Shown piece after piece: positions 1 through 12,703 of a stretch of DNA of 64,000 nt (its first letter is position 1; every line of letters starts with the position of its first letter). This DNA comes from Rhododendron vialii (taxonomy: Eukaryota > Streptophyta > Magnoliopsida > Ericales > Ericaceae), in the NCBI RefSeq assembly GCF_030253575.1, contig NC_080560.1:34461501-34525500 (forward strand), in the 5' to 3' direction. The notes under the pieces were generated by a model, which was not told the origin of the DNA, made no database searches, and saw only the letters and a program-made list of their open reading frames with translations. The translations under genes and the position numbers were made by a program.

Positions 1-196
1 CGAACCCGAGCCGAACTCGAGCCAGACTAGTATCTTAACGAACCCAACCGAGCCGAACCCGAGCCTTGAAAATTTTTAACAAGCCGAACTCAAGCCAAGT
101 TGTTTAGGCTCGAATCGAACTCGAGCCGAACTCATACCTTAACGAACCCGAGCCGAACTTAACAGGGTTCGGCTCGATTCGGTTCGTTTACAGCCC
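1..196. repeat. GC-rich degenerate repeat, probable transposon end
   Basis: The stretch is a chain of variants of CGAACCCGAGCCGAACTCGAGCC, ending with GGTTCGTTTACAGCCCTAG. Related wording (GAGCCGAGCTCGA, TTGTTTACTAAACGAGC) returns near 47,040-47,230 and inside the RPL23 intron at 48,570-48,790. That dispersed pattern is typical of the ends of plant DNA transposons. The element is cut by the window edge, so its class is not determined. Confidence 0.5.
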
Positions 197-434
197 TAGT
201 TGGGGGCAACACATGACCGCCCAACAAATTTTCATTAAAGAAGGGATTGTCTCCATCGACTGGGGAATTTGCTCACACTCCTAAGGGATAGGTCAATCAC
301 AAGGTCGGCTCTGGGCTAAAGTACGAGGTGCCAGAGCTTTAGGCCTCCGAAATTTTAGAAAAACGAGGGCTTCATTTTTCAAAAAAAAAAAAACAAATAT
401 ATTATATTTATATAAATGTTCCATGTTTCAACAA

Positions 435-520
435 AGTGTCAATTCTAGCACAAGTGGTCTCTGTGAGGTACGTGAAATTGGGATGAGAGATTCTTGGTTC
501 AACTCCGAGAGAGGTTTTTT
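435..520 (+). mobile_element. SINE-like, tRNA-derived sequence
   Basis: The sequence has an A-box-like TAGCACAAGTGG at 445-456 and a B-box-like GGTTCAACTCC at 496-506, followed by T-runs. This is the internal RNA polymerase III promoter layout of tRNA-derived SINEs. Similar pairs occur near 45,713-45,780 and 59,140-59,194. No other gene was seen between 200 and 1,022. Confidence 0.4.
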
Positions 521-1025
521 TTTTACAAAGGTTTTTTTCCCTTTTTTTTTCTTTGGATCTAGGAATAAATAATACACGGCTCTTACACCTTTTGCATTCT
601 TATGGTTAAAGTTAATAACACGATTAGTTAAAAAAATGCAGTGTATGAGTGGTATTTCGTTATGTTTGATTTTTTTTCAAATGGTATAAAATATTTTTAA
701 ATTTTATTTTAGTTAAATTACAAAACTAAAATACCATGTTTAATATTTTTACCTTATATTAACCACCTCTATTGAAATTTTTTTTTATATAGAGAACCTA
801 AGGCCTCAATTTTAAAGTCGCTTTAAGCCTCTAAATTCTCAAGGCCGGTCCTAATCAATTAGTTGAGAGGTAAAAGTCGTTGTAGGTAATCTCATAGGCG
901 AGTCCAGTAGTTCCCCTCCTGGCTGCCTTTAACTGCATTCCGTAAATGTTGATTCCCTACGCCACCTTTGACAGATGAGTCTCACTCGGTTATATGAACA
1001 CGTTCGTACTCACCTCCGCTCCTAA

Positions 1026-2216
1026 GGGGGTGTTTGGATGGCCCCTTTTCTCATTTTCCACTTCTCATTTTTGAGTTTTAGCTGTTTGGCGGAAAGCGGA
1101 AAAATGGGTTTTCCATTTTGAGGTTTCTGGGACAAAAGGCAGAAAGAGCTAAGAGGAGCTTTTCACATTTTCATTTTCTCATTTTGTTCTCTAGCCATGA
1201 CAAAAAGACATCCCTATCCTCTCATTTTTGGGATAATTCCACAAAGCCCTTTTGAACGTTATCCTCTCTCTACTTCCTTCACATTCTCGCGGTTCTTCAC
1301 ATTACCAGGAGAATACGAGAAGAACAGGAATCCTTTGACCTTTGTTTTCTGGGTTGTGTTTAGTAGTTTCACCTGGGTTGGCTTATGATCTTTCCAGTGG
1401 TGGTAGTTAGAATCTGGTTGAACGTGAGATTAATAGGAATCCTCTGATTGATTGGGCTTTTTTAGTGGTTTAGCATATAGAGGCTTTTGATTTTGCAAGT
1501 GGTATAACACTTAGATTCTGCTTGATTAGGTGTTTAAAACAAGGATGCCTTGAGAAGAGCCTTCAGTAGTTTGAACTGTATCGGTCCTCAATTTTTCAAA
1601 GTGGCAATTGTTAAGAATCTGCTTGAATAGAGGTGCAATATACTCCCTCCGTTCCATATTAAGAGTCCATTATGAAAAGTCGTGTCATTTTTCAAATAAA
1701 AAAATCAACTACTTTCGTGTATAATTTTTTGAATTTTTTCGCACCAAATTAAAGTACTAATCGAGATCTTTAATATGGTGCGAAAAAATTTGAAAAATTA
1801 TGCAAGGAAGTAGTTAATTTTTGATTTAAAAAGAGGCAAGAGAGAGAAAGTGGGACTGTTATTGTGGAACGGAGGGAGTATATAGTAAGAGCAAAGAATA
1901 ATTGAAACAATAAAAATATAATTAAAAAAATAGTGTGACACTTTCAGTAAATAAAGAATAAACAATTTCTAAAGAATTTTTTTTAAAAATTGATTATACA
2001 CCATTATTAATAACCAAGGGTAATATAGTAAAAAATCAACTCATAATTCATTTTCATTCCATATCTTCCAAACACTACTCATGCTTCAAAATGCATTCTG
2101 CACATATCATCCAAACACTCTATAAAAATCAAAATACATTCTGACCACAATCCAAAAAGTCAAAAAGCCAAAAAATTAAAAATAAAAAGCCAAAAAGTAG
2201 CCTCCCAAACACCCCC
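1026..2216. mobile_element. PIF/Harbinger-like (Tourist-type) non-autonomous element
   Basis: The ends are inverted: GGGGGTGTTTGGATGG at the left and its approximate reverse complement CCTCCCAAACACCCCC at the right. Both sides are flanked by TAA (1023-1025 and 2217-2219), the 3-bp target duplication usual for PIF/Harbinger elements. The interior is AT-rich with no transposase. A second MITE sits inside at 1643-1878. Confidence 0.6.
1643..1878. mobile_element. Stowaway-type MITE nested in the larger element
   Basis: The ends are CTCCCTCCGTTCC and GGAACGGAGGGAG, with TA on both outer sides. This is the classic Stowaway (Tc1/mariner) terminal repeat and target site. The 236-bp element lies within the 1026-2216 element, so it inserted later. 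Confidence 0.75.
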
Positions 2217-2239
2217 TAAGATGAGGCTACGACTATTGG

Positions 2240-2672
2240 AGAAACTTTTTGGTATACAGGAGATACCAAACATCCTTGGTATCCCCCGGTTTATTTCTCA
2301 TTTTTCGGCCATTTTTCAATCATAATTGGATGATCGGTTTTGTTCATTTTGTAGAGTTCGGAGAGAACATTAAATATATCAAAAATCGTGTTCATTGAAT
2401 TTTTGTAGATCAATGATCGGCATACGTGAAAATTGAAGAAAACCAAAACTAGATCCAAAATCACACCGAATTGGAACCCAATTTTGTTTTTTTTTCTTTC
2501 AATTTTCATGTGTGCCGATCATTTATCTATTAAAGTTCGATGAACACGATTTTTGGTATGTTTAAGGTTCTCGCCGAACTTTACAAAATAAACGGACCCG
2601 ATCACCCAAATGTAATAGAAAAATGACCGGAAAATGAAAAATAAACCAGAGGGAATACAAAAAGTTATCTTT
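2240..2672. mobile_element. Fold-back (inverted-repeat) element
   Basis: Two arms of about 200 bp mirror each other around position ~2490. For example GGTTTATTTCTCATTTTTCGG near 2290 answers CCGGAAAATGAAAAATAAACC near 2630, and TGATCGGCATACGTGAAAAT answers ATTTTCATGTGTGCCGATCA. The left arm carries a small internal duplication (TTGGTAT twice). Open frames here on the minus strand are by-products of the mirrored sequence. Confidence 0.6.
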
Positions 2673-2819
2673 GATTTTGAATAATCAAGTCCACGTTTGA
2701 GTGCGGAGATACTCCCACCATGTGTCATCAATACGAAAATTAAAAAAAGATTGTGTTCAAATCTTAACGAACTTTTAATGCAATGGCCAACGCGTCTCTC
2801 TTCCCTTTCGAGAAGTTTT

Positions 2820-3194
2820 TCAGTGCCGGGTGGGCACCGGCCACGTCATGCCGAGCACCATCTCGGCCGTCCTTAGACGGTCAGATCTGTTTGGATAATT
2901 TTTTAGTATAAAATTACCGAAACACCCTTCAAATCCAAAACACGTTTGGACGCCCGATATGCGTGCTCGACACCACCTGGGCGTGCTCACCCCGCACTGA
3001 AAAATTTCTCCCTTCATCACCGGTCTCAGCTCCCACTTCCTTTCTCTCTCCGTCAATTTAGTGAAAAAGCCAAACACACTTTCTCTTCTCTCTCTAAAAT
3101 GGTTTCCACATACTCAATTTAGGTATCCATCGATTGTCCAGATTCCATAATTCCCCATTTGTTTCTCCTCATACCAAAGAGACAAAAGAATCCG
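2820..3194 (+). promoter_or_regulatory. Promoter/leader region of the TLDc gene
   Basis: From ~2,820 to 3,010 the DNA is locally GC-rich (GTGGGCACCGGCCACG, GACGGTCAGATC) and contains ACGT cores. It then turns to CT-rich leader sequence (TTTCTCTTCTCTCTCT) at 3,080-3,100 before the ATG at 3195. No clear TATA box is placed. The GC-rich part resembles other short segments at 13,480-13,700 and 23,440-23,480, so it may be transposon-derived. Confidence 0.35.
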
Positions 3195-6100
3195 ATGTTT
3201 TCATTCAAAGACAAGATTACAGACCAGATCTCTAGCCTCTTCTCCTCCTCCGATTCACCGCCTCCTCCTTCTCAATCGCCACCGTTAGATCCACCTCAGG
3301 TAATCTCCTACTATCTTCCAACCTCCCATGAAAGCAATTTAGAGCTAGACATGATATATTTGTTTTGTTGAAAATTGATTATAGTATCCCTTAATTTGGA
3401 AAATCACGTCTATCCAAACGGATCCTTTGTTTTTGCGGAGGTTTATGGGTTATATTGTGCGTATATGCGAAATTGTGTAATGAAGTTCGTTTAGCTTAAT
3501 TGATTCTCTCATCAGATTCATAATGGGGTTTGATTCTGATACATGTTTTCATAGGAAACTTGATCTGTAAAATTTTTGGACACGTATTGTTGTGAAGGTG
3601 ATATTTAAATGCTCAAAACTCAATTTTGTAAAATCTATTGAACAATTGCTTGAGTTAGCTGTTCGAAAAGTGGATACAATTGGCTACTTCTTTGAATCCG
3701 GATCAATGTTAGTCTCTTTCTTTTGACTTACTGGCCTCTTTGTTTAATTTTACCTATACCAAAGGCACATCTTATAGCATAAGAAGTTGCTTAGGTTACA
3801 GGTTACTCATGCCGCACATCATCAATGGTATTTTACAGCTCATGTTTTGTGAATTTTATGTGCGATGAAGATTTGATCCTGATCGAAAAAGTCCCAACGA
3901 ATGCAGGATATGTGGTGCCCTTGGATATATAGTCCAATCGCATGCTATAATGCAGGCGGAGAATGGAGTGACTGGTTAAGAAGTTGTTATATACGTATTA
4001 CTTAGATAACTGTTTTTTGTTTACCTCCGTTGTGTATGCATTTTCAAATCTCAACCTCATGAGTTATGAATATGGCATTTCAGCTGGCCAGCTGGGGAAA
4101 ATTATGGTTTTATAATTTTCTTACCACTTTAAATTCACATGGTAGTAGACAGCTTGTGATTTGTGTTTAATTCCCTATCTCTGAGGAGGATCTATTTCTG
4201 AATTAAATTGGGAATTTATGTGGATTAGAGTAAAACTAATGCATTACTCACCCTAGTCTTTCGCTTTCTAAGTCACTATATCTGTTATATAGTTCCAGTG
4301 TCGAGAACTCGCAGTTTTAAGTGGATAAATAGGTATAATCCAATCCGAGCTTTATTACCTCATTTAGGTGGTTGTTGATTGGTCCTCTAGAATGTGAAGT
4401 TTTCCTGAAAAAGATGGGAACTTTTGACACATTTTCGGCTCATCCATTCTAATTTTGATTATGGCTGTCATTGTAACACTGGGTTTCAAATGTGTAGGCC
4501 AGGCCACATTCTGAGGGTAAATCTTTGTCTTCAATCTTTACCTCCATTCTCCCCTCATCGAGCTTTGCTGGGTTCCAATCTAACAATCATACGGATGATA
4601 TCAAACCAATTCAATCCCCTCCTGTTAAATGGAAAAGTACAAGCATACCGTGGCTAGATAAACATGGCTATGAGGAATGTGATCATGAATGTGAGAATAA
4701 AGGAACTCCAAATTCCCATGGAGCGGGTCAAGAACAGGGGACTGGGAGGAGTGCTGAATGTGAGAACAAGGGAGCAGACCTAGACTCTGGGAGAAGCACT
4801 AGCAGTTCAGACACGTTTGAAGATGCAACCGAATCACATAATGTGGAGAGGTCTATGCCATACCTCACAGAGGGGTCTTCTTTCATTACTTTGGACTTGT
4901 ACGAGTTTTTGCTGTCGTCTCTTCCCAATATAGTCAAAGGATGCCAATGGGTCTTGTTGTATAGGTAATGTTTTCACTGGAATCATGTTCTACCCTGGAT
5001 GTGGTCTTGTATCCAGTTATTTGGTCTTGATATATATTCTTTCCACTGAAGGGCAGTACTATAAAACATGGTATATCTCTCCGTACACTTATTCGTAGAA
5101 GTGCTGATCTTGCTGGTCCTTGTTTGCTGGTATGTATCTTATTTATCAAAGTTTTTCTAACATTGGGAGTTCTTGAGTCTCTCCATGTAAACTAGGGGGT
5201 GGTGGTTTCGTGGTTTTAATATTGGAAATGGAATGTCTAAATTGTGTTCACAACTTCTAGATTGTTGGAGATAAACAAGGAGCAGTTTTTGGTGGGCTGT
5301 TAGAGTGCCCTCTGAAACCTACCCCGAAGAGAAAATACCAAGTAAGTTGCCTATTATTATTGTCACATGAATGATAGTTACAAACAAAGAGGCACCAGTT
5401 TTATAAAATTGTGCTATTCTCATTTCCCTCTCCTTTTGGTATTTAAAGTATGCTGACAATGAACTATTTTACCAATTGGTTTTGGTAGGGGACAAACCAA
5501 ACATTTGTTTTTACAACCATCTATGGTGAACCAAGGTTATTTAGACCAACTGGTAAGCAATTTGTCTCTATGCAGCTATCAGCATGGCAACTGCATGATT
5601 TATGTTTTTCTCTCTGTTAAATGGTATCTATAGGCTAATCTACAGTTTATAAAAGAGGTGGTATCATGTATGCTATCCTTACTTGTTTTGGTAACTGAAA
5701 TTTGGATAAAGAACTTTTAGGTGTTAGAATGTATGTCTTTTATACAATTTGATTGCTATAAATTGCTTAGTGTGTTGTGCAAGGTACTTCTACCTATAAA
5801 TCTTTCAAACGGTTACACAATGGTCAAAATATATATGGCATTGGGTTTAGTGGTTAACACTCAATATGGTAACCTTAACGGTGTGGGTTTCAATTTGAGG
5901 GCAGCCACTCATTATGGCAAATGTTAGGTCTGTGTCTAGTCTACATTTCCCAAAGTTCCATTAATGAGATAGTTTACCCGTTTAAACAATTGTATAAAAA
6001 ACTGGAGTAGTTTCCATTCAGCTGATGCGTAAATGAGTGGCAAAAATTTGTCTATGTGAGGATTTTTGTAGATGGAAGTGTGTGTGTCTAGACATCAATT

Positions 6101-8457
6101 TTACTGATGGAACGGTTCAATAGCTTGTTTTACATTGTTTGATCCATTTCTTAGCAGCTTAAGCTTTTTGTGAGAATTGGTTGGTTGATATGGTATCAGA
6201 GTTGTTGAGAGAGGCCTTAGGTTCCAGCCCTCAGTTTGCATTTGTTTTCCGTATTCATTCTGCTTCTTCTTTCCGTGTTCTGTTTTGCTCTAACAATGGA
6301 TATTGATGGAAGGGTGTTGAATAACTTGATATACTTTGTTAGACCCATTTACTAGCAGCTTAAACTTTTGGGACTATTCATAACTAAAGATCATGATGGA
6401 GGTAGTAAGTTCTCTTCTAATTTAAAATTACAATAAGCCTTAAATATGGTATGATCGATTTAGAACTGAACTTGGATTACAAGTTGCTGTGGTTCTTCCA
6501 AGCATGCACCCGTGAAATTAAGACGTGCTTACTACTTAGAGCCATAGATCCACATATATCCATACTACATTACACATTTAAGGAAAACATTGTCCATATT
6601 CAGTGATGAATGGATGCTACATCTAGATTTTCCGATTCCTTGTCAACCATATAAGTTGTGCACGCTTCAGTAATCTTTCAATATTTCAGTTACATTTTGG
6701 ATAATATCTCCAAGTTCTTTTTCACCAAAATGGAACAGTATAAGTAGTGTATCATGTGGAGTTCTGGCAATATAACTTCCCAGCATTAGGCCTTGATTAA
6801 TTGCAGAATGACGGTCCTCATAATATGCACAGCTTGCTCCAATCTTTCAGCTTGGATGTTGATATTGATTTAGCCTTATCAAAGAGAAAATGCTGGATAT
6901 TATATTTAACAATTTCGGAATGGTTAATTTGTGGAGTTCATATCACGCTATCGTTGCATCCCACATGACTATCCTATTTTTGTATCTCTTTAGTCACACA
7001 ACGATCATGTGATGTTCGGTTCAGGTCACTAGCACAGGCCCAACACAACATGCTCTTCACTCTTTAAAATCTGTAGTAGGCTGTTTTCATGATTTAAACC
7101 TAATGTGCCTCTCCTGTTTGAACAGGTGCCAATCGGTATTTTTACTTGTGTTTGAATGACTTACTAGCACTGGGTGGAGGAGGGAACTTTGCCTTGTGCC
7201 TGGACGGAGAGCTGTAATTTCTTTTTCTCAGAAAACATGTCATTTGCAGTTCCTTCCATTAGTCTACTTTACTGACCAGTGTGAAATGCACATTGACTCT
7301 TGAGATTTCTGTGAAATAGGTTAACTGGAACAAGTGGACCTTGTGACACGTTTGGGAACTTATGCCTGGCTCACAGCCAGGAATTTGAATTGAAGAATGT
7401 TGAGGTACTGCTCAATTATCGTTAACCTTCTGCTACCGAATTTCACCACTCTAAATGATTGCCTCTTACTTTTTGTGTTTTCGTATGAAGTATTAAGACG
7501 ATAACCGCAAAGTATAAAAGTCAAGAAATGAATAGTTTAGAAGAGTTAGGTAACTCAATAAGCCCCACTTACCTTGGAGCTGGGTTGGCTCGGCTTCACG
7601 GATCTGGTTTCTCCATTTGGTTCAATAAAAAGTAGTCTTAGTTAATAGGCCAGTATGTCCTTTTCTTGCTGCCTCACCTATGTCCTCCTTGGATGGACTT
7701 GGGAGTTGTGTTTCTTTTAGCAACCTCATATATCAATCAAATTGCTGCACCTCGGGGTATCATGTATGTTGGTCAGATTTGAACATTGCAGAAATTTTCC
7801 TTAAAAGTTGCTCATGTCCATCATCGGTTAGTCCTTTTAGTGAAGCGATTGGAAGAAAAGATATAAAAGGGTTTCAGGCGTCAACTGCCTTTCATGGTTC
7901 CACAGAACGATTGAGTTTTTCATGATGATTATTGTTCGGTAAAAGTGATTGCGATTTTGTTTGCAAATATTTTCAGTTTGTTCATCAATCATCTCTGTGG
8001 TTTTTCTTTGAGAGTCTGAAACATGACAAGAAGAGATTTTTGAATGAAGGCAAGAGGGTAATTCCACATACCAACTCACCTAGGCAATCCCTGACTAGGG
8101 AGAGGCATATAGGTAAAATGAGCATCATCGCAAATAGGTAAAATAATTGAAACATAATCAAATTGCTTATCTTTTCTATTTGTTTCCTTAAGAGTTCTAT
8201 GATTTGGAATCTTTGGATCTTAGTGTGTACTATCATTTACATATGTTGGTTTGATCATCGAGTCTATCTGAACTATGTATCGCGCAAATGAGAAATAAGA
8301 CCTCATGGAATGGAATGTGCTTTAATCATATGATTTTCTCCCTGGAATTAGAATTTTTTGGGGTGTACCATCGGCTTGAGTCAATCTTAATCCATTTTTT
8401 TCATTCCTATCCTTGCAGTTATGGGGGTTCACACATTCGTCACGCTACAGTATTTGA
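3195..8457 (+). CDS. TLDc-domain protein (OXR/TLD family), 8 exons, 333 aa
   Basis: Exons are 3195-3299, 4498-4964, 5057-5129, 5261-5341, 5489-5552, 7126-7213, 7320-7404 and 8419-8457. All introns are GT-AG and the joined frame is 1,002 nt with no stop. The N-terminus (MFSFKDKITDQISSLF, then a Pro/Ser stretch) leads to a polar linker in which ECENKG occurs twice. The TLDc domain runs from about residue 155 to the end, with recognisable blocks HGISLRTLIRR, GAVFGGLLECPLKPT, FVFTTIYGEPRLFRPTGANR, GGGGNFALCLDGELLTGTSG and FELKNVELWGF. TLDc proteins are tied to oxidative-stress resistance and V-ATPase regulation in animals and yeast; plant homologues of this size exist (Arabidopsis nucleolar TLD-domain proteins), but their biochemical role is not settled. 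The start is the first ATG of exon 1 and sits just after a CT-rich leader. Confidence 0.9.
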
Positions 8458-9104
8458 CAAGATGCGAAATCTGCTTCAATATGTAGCTTATTTGTATCTT
8501 TCTGATAAATACACAGTTTATTTGCATCTTGCTAATATTCGTTATCCAATTCCTTATTCTTTTGTATTGTAGTTTCAGATCTCTGGCATCATAATAGGTA
8601 GTTGTATCGGAGCGGCTTTTGTTCAGCTATAGAACATTGTTTTTGTAATGCGAAAATGTATTTTGATGTCTCTTGTTTTGGTTAAGCTCGTGCTGTACTG
8701 AAATGAACAAATTCCCTGACCGGGTAGTTTTTCGGGCACTTTTATCCCGGCCTGAAATTGTAGCTGAAGGCGCGGTTGTGAACATCGAGACTTTTGCTAT
8801 GTCAAAGAGGCTGAAGACTACTTGGAATAGCTTGAAAATCCTTTGGGTATGGTATTCACTCAAGCAAACCTTGTGTTTGAAGGGAAGTTAGACATTTGCA
8901 CTTCATGTTAGATGATTCTAGGTGTGCGTTGGGAACTAGAGTCATGACCAATGGAAGCTCATATTGAAGATGAGTTATTGCATGAGGGTAATGGTGATCA
9001 AGAAAATGTAGCCACGTGCCTAATTCGGTGCTGCATAATAAACAATTCTATGTTTTATTGAATTATCTTGAGTCTTGTTGTCCAACTTGAGGACAAGTTG
9101 TTTT

Positions 9105-9260
9105 CTTTAGGGAGGGGGAGTCCTGATGTAGTAGAATTGAGGGAATTTAGGTCATTTTAGCATCATCTAGTGTTAGTAGCGTTCTTGAGTATGTAAAGAG
9201 GTTTCTAGAGTCTTCATTATCAATCTTTTATCATTTTAGGGATTTTCTTAATTTCCGTTC
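9105..9260 (+). mobile_element. LTR-retrotransposon remnant: polypurine tract and LTR start
   Basis: A reading-frame tail resembling LEDKLFSLGGG is followed by the purine run AGGGAGGGGGAG at 9109-9120 and then TGATGTAGTAG from 9124. That is the order polypurine tract to 3' LTR of plant LTR retrotransposons. No complete LTR pair, integrase or reverse transcriptase was found nearby. Confidence 0.45.
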
Positions 9261-9267
9261 TGCTAAG

Positions 9268-9356
9268 GTTCTTATTTTTATGTACTTATTTTTTGCTTTA
9301 TGAGACAAGTCATTCTCTCATAATACATCACATTTAATTCAGAAAATAAGTATTTA
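9268..9356 (+). mobile_element. Short dispersed element, copy 1
   Basis: About 85 bp running from GTACTTATTTTTTGC to AAAATAAGTATTT, with inverted ends (TACTTATTTT/AAAATAAGTA). Close relatives lie at 28,545-28,622 (+) and 63,783-63,870 (-), all sharing a CATTNTNTCANAATANATCAC-type core. There is no coding potential. It behaves like a very small MITE. Confidence 0.5.
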
Positions 9357-10784
9357 TTTGAGTTGGAACACACAATCTATTTTTGATTTGGTTGCATCAG
9401 TAAGGAACTGGTGGGAATACCATTGCATGTGAGCTAGGGCATAAAAGAAGTACCATTGTAAATTTGTAATTAAAGAGCAAAAAGGCGGAGAAAAAACGAA
9501 AAACGAAGGACTGGTTTTATGGAGATGACTCGACCTATATTTGACCAATTCATATTTAACCCGTCTAGCAAAAGTAAACATTAGCCCTTAAGCCTGCCCA
9601 ACCTGCATTTGTAAGGGTTTTGGGATTAAAATTTAGGCCCATACGATGATATTGAATCATATTCAATTTGCCCATATGCAACTCAGGACCCATCTCAACC
9701 CATTCAAACTCGTCCGGTTGCCACCTCTAGAATAGGTACCACCAACCGAATTCCACGTATATTAAACTATCGCTTTTCCTTCTAATTGTCGTCGTTGTCT
9801 TCTTTTTTTTGGCTTATCGAGGGCATCCGAAACATTTTGCCTCAACTAATTAATCCCTCAGGTACTTGCAGTCCCCCCATCTCACATGTACCGGGTAATT
9901 ACCGCCTAAGCCCTAGGGGTAACCTCAAGGGAAGTGAGTTATGGAATTTCCCCGTAGTTGTCTTTGATAAGATTACATGATATGCTGTTACTTTCTTCTA
10001 AAAAGTGTTTCAAAATGATCCTCAGACATGAAATGAAACTCATCTATCATTGTCATCACATCACAACTTGGCGTAAACTCAACCCGAACTGCATAAAAAC
10101 TCAAACCATAATCGCGGAATCATCTCATGTTTCTCTGTTTTTTTTGGCAAATCACCATCAAGTTAATTGTACTAGTCGATGCCATTTAGCATAAATGCTG
10201 CCAACCCTGTGCACTTCTTGACCAGATAGCATCCTCCCAATGCCCAGAATAAAGTTCATCTTTTTTCCCCACAACATCAGAAGATCATAAGATCTTAGGT
10301 TCCGACGTACCGATCGAAAAGTTAGTGCTTAGTGCATCTGAATTTTGCCAAAACTGTTAATATGGAAGATCTGTCTAGACTCTAGGGATATGGCCTTGCC
10401 AGTTAGGGGTATAATTAAAGGTTGGTTTAGTGATTGCAGTAGTTGTTGACCAGAATAGCACAAATAAAATTGCTGAATTTCATATGGTGGACCGAGCGAT
10501 ATTCTATTCAAAGAGGGGAAAAAAAAAGATAGAGAGACATCGATATGTTCTTCTTTTGTCAAACACAAGCACGAGGACGGTTGGTCCTGAGTTTTTTTTT
10601 TGATCGACAAAAAATGAGTTGATGGCATGAACAAGAGCACGAGGACTGTTGGTCCTGAGTGATGACATAAACTCGAGAAAGTTTCACACAGCCTGCAGAT
10701 TATATAGTGCTGCTGCGTATCTGCCCCTGGACGGGAAATCCAGAAGCTCTAGACTTCGTTTGCTTCGTTCATTTGGATGAATAT
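9357..10784. other. Intergenic, no gene recognised
   Basis: Only short chance open frames are present. The part around 9,540-9,730 (CAACCCATTCAAACTCGTCC, TTGCCACCTCTAG) resembles transposon ends also seen at 22,555-22,650. No conserved protein motif or RNA gene was seen. Confidence 0.5.
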
Positions 10785-11004
10785 GGCTTCTCTGCAGTCT
10801 ATGTTTGGACTGTAGAGAGCGGTTCAGACAATCTCAGTCGTCCAAAAGTATTTTGAACGGTTAGATTTTATCGAAAGACTATTCACGAGAATAGTATTTT
10901 ATTCACGCGAATAGTTTGTTTTAAATCTGAACCTTTGATTGAAGAATTGAACGGACAAGATTAGACTGCAAAGACTTCTTTACAGTCCAACTGCAGAGAA
11001 GCCG
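10785..11004. mobile_element. MITE with GGCTTCTCTGCAGT ends
   Basis: The left end GGCTTCTCTGCAGT and right end ACTGCAGAGAAGCC are perfect inverted repeats. Inner matches (TTTGGACTGTAGAG / CTTTACAGTCCAA) extend them. The ~220-bp interior has no coding potential. ATTTGGATG occurs close outside both ends but not directly abutting, so a target duplication is not firmly assigned. Confidence 0.6.
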
Positions 11005-11577
11005 GATCCCATTTGGATGGCCCTCAGCCCTGTCCGGACGGTTGATTACCACCAAGTGGTTGTCTTAATAGCAAAGTACGTACTTTGAGTTTCTCCCTCA
11101 ATGTTTAGGTTCAAGCCTGCATACTCGCTTAGTCGGACTAAAATATATTCTCTATCTCTCATGCCACGCAATGAGATTTTATCTTCAGCATTGACATAAG
11201 TACGATAAATCTCATGCAGATAACTACGTGGCGCCAAGTACGATGTCCCCCGACGGATGTGCGGTCAAGATAGAGGGCAAGTTGATTAATTTTGGTTTAA
11301 TGGAAGACAAGAGGATGGTCCCGCTCAACGATTCTGTACCAATAGAGCTTAGGGATTCGCAATGACCTTGTCTGATCAAAGGGGTTTGAGGAACTATTTA
11401 AAGGTGGGTTTCTGATGCAAAGTTACCTAGGATATGGGTCACTTTTGAGGGGAACCCTATGTGATTGGTGTGTCTTTTGACACCAAATTTCCTATCAAAA
11501 AGTTGGAAATTTTTTTGGCATGAGGTTTGCTAGTACACCATATCTTTATCTTTTATGCTGTCGAGATATGAGCTAGT

Positions 11578-11882
11578 GGGGGTGTTTGCGGTAGTTTTTC
11601 CTTAGATTTTAAATGGTTGATTTTGCTTCAAATTCTAAATTTTAAATTTTGGAGAAGTTATAAAGATTGTTTGCTGCAATTTTAAATTAAATTGTGGATT
11701 AAACGTTATGGATGTTGAGAAGTGTTTGCTTTAAAAAAAAATTGGAAAATAAGCCTTTTGCGTTGAATTAGCCTATTTTGTCCTCGACCAAGGGGTAATT
11801 GATAGAATTGTAAGAAATATTTTTGTCTTTATGCAGGTGATTTCTAGAAGTTTCTCCTAGAATTTGTAGCAAACACTCCATT
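11578..11882. mobile_element. Tourist/hAT-like MITE
   Basis: The left part GGGGGTGTTTGCGGTAG is mirrored by GTAGCAAACACTCC at the right. The interior is AT-rich and non-coding. The ends resemble those of the 1026-2216 element, but the exact borders and target duplication are unclear. Confidence 0.4.
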
Positions 11883-12031
11883 GCAAATTTTTAGATTTCT
11901 GAATCCCATAATCTGTTCTTAGAATTTTTCGCAAGGGTACCGTGTGTCTTTTAATTATTGGAGACTGTAGTATGTTTCCACAAGTACAACCAACAATTTC
12001 CCTCTTTATACTAACAATGCACTAAAACATG

Positions 12032-12478
12032 TATATACTAGTGTTTGTCCGTGCCTACGGCACGATGCACCCCGATTGGAATTGCCCGTGCCGAAGGCAC
12101 TTGCTGCTAGTGGCTGAAACACTAAATTGACTCATTAGTGTGCATTATGTGATCCTCTTCTTAGTGGCACGAAAGAGAATTACTCGTGCTTACGGTACTC
12201 CCTAACTAAACTTTTAAGCTAGCTACAAAGAACTATCAATTTGCGTATAGGGTTTTGGAATTGGAAGATCGGTGGCATTTGTGCAATTACTACAAAGAAT
12301 GTGGGCACTTACATTACATTTGCCAAAGTTCCTTTGTACAATTACTACAAAGAATGTGGGCACTTACATTACATTTGCAAAATTTTTTGTCAACCCTTGG
12401 ATCAAATGAATTTCAGCCATTTTTTCAACTTGTGTTTGTGTGGTCCCCATACCCTTGTGTTTTATTAGGTAGATATTT
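12032..12478. mobile_element. Dispersed element (CTAGTGTTTGTCCGTGCC family), copy 1
   Basis: It starts near ACTAGTGTTTGTCCGTGCC, carries the inverted motif GTGCCTACGGCAC, and ends near GTGTTTTATTAGGTAGAT. A second copy of the same sequence is at 37,778-38,478. In this copy the segment ACAATTACTACAAAGAATG... is tandemly doubled (from ~12,282 and ~12,337). No protein is encoded. The class is unknown; a Helitron-like origin is possible. Confidence 0.55.
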
Positions 12479-12703
12479 TGAATTGTTCATATATTCCATT
12501 GAATCCTTTATCTCAATAATCTAGTTTAGATTCTAAAAATGATTCTTTTCGAGAAGTATAGTTTCTTCCCGAAAATAAACTTTCAACAAAATATAATCAT
12601 TAGAAATATTTTTGAACGGATGAGATCGCTCTGCAGTTCAATCACACAGAGAAGCCTTTATAGGTCGAGAAGATTAGGGAAATGCTGGTATTCAACTTCA
12701 CGC

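Noticed and set aside
2291-2731. Adjacent minus-strand open frames of 72 and 70 codons
   Set aside because: They lie in the two arms of a fold-back element and partly mirror each other; no protein family is visible.
6185-6240. TGGTATCAGAGTTGTTGAG resembling a tRNA or retrotransposon primer site
   Set aside because: No full tRNA cloverleaf and no LTRs around it; it lies within a TLDc intron as a decayed trace.
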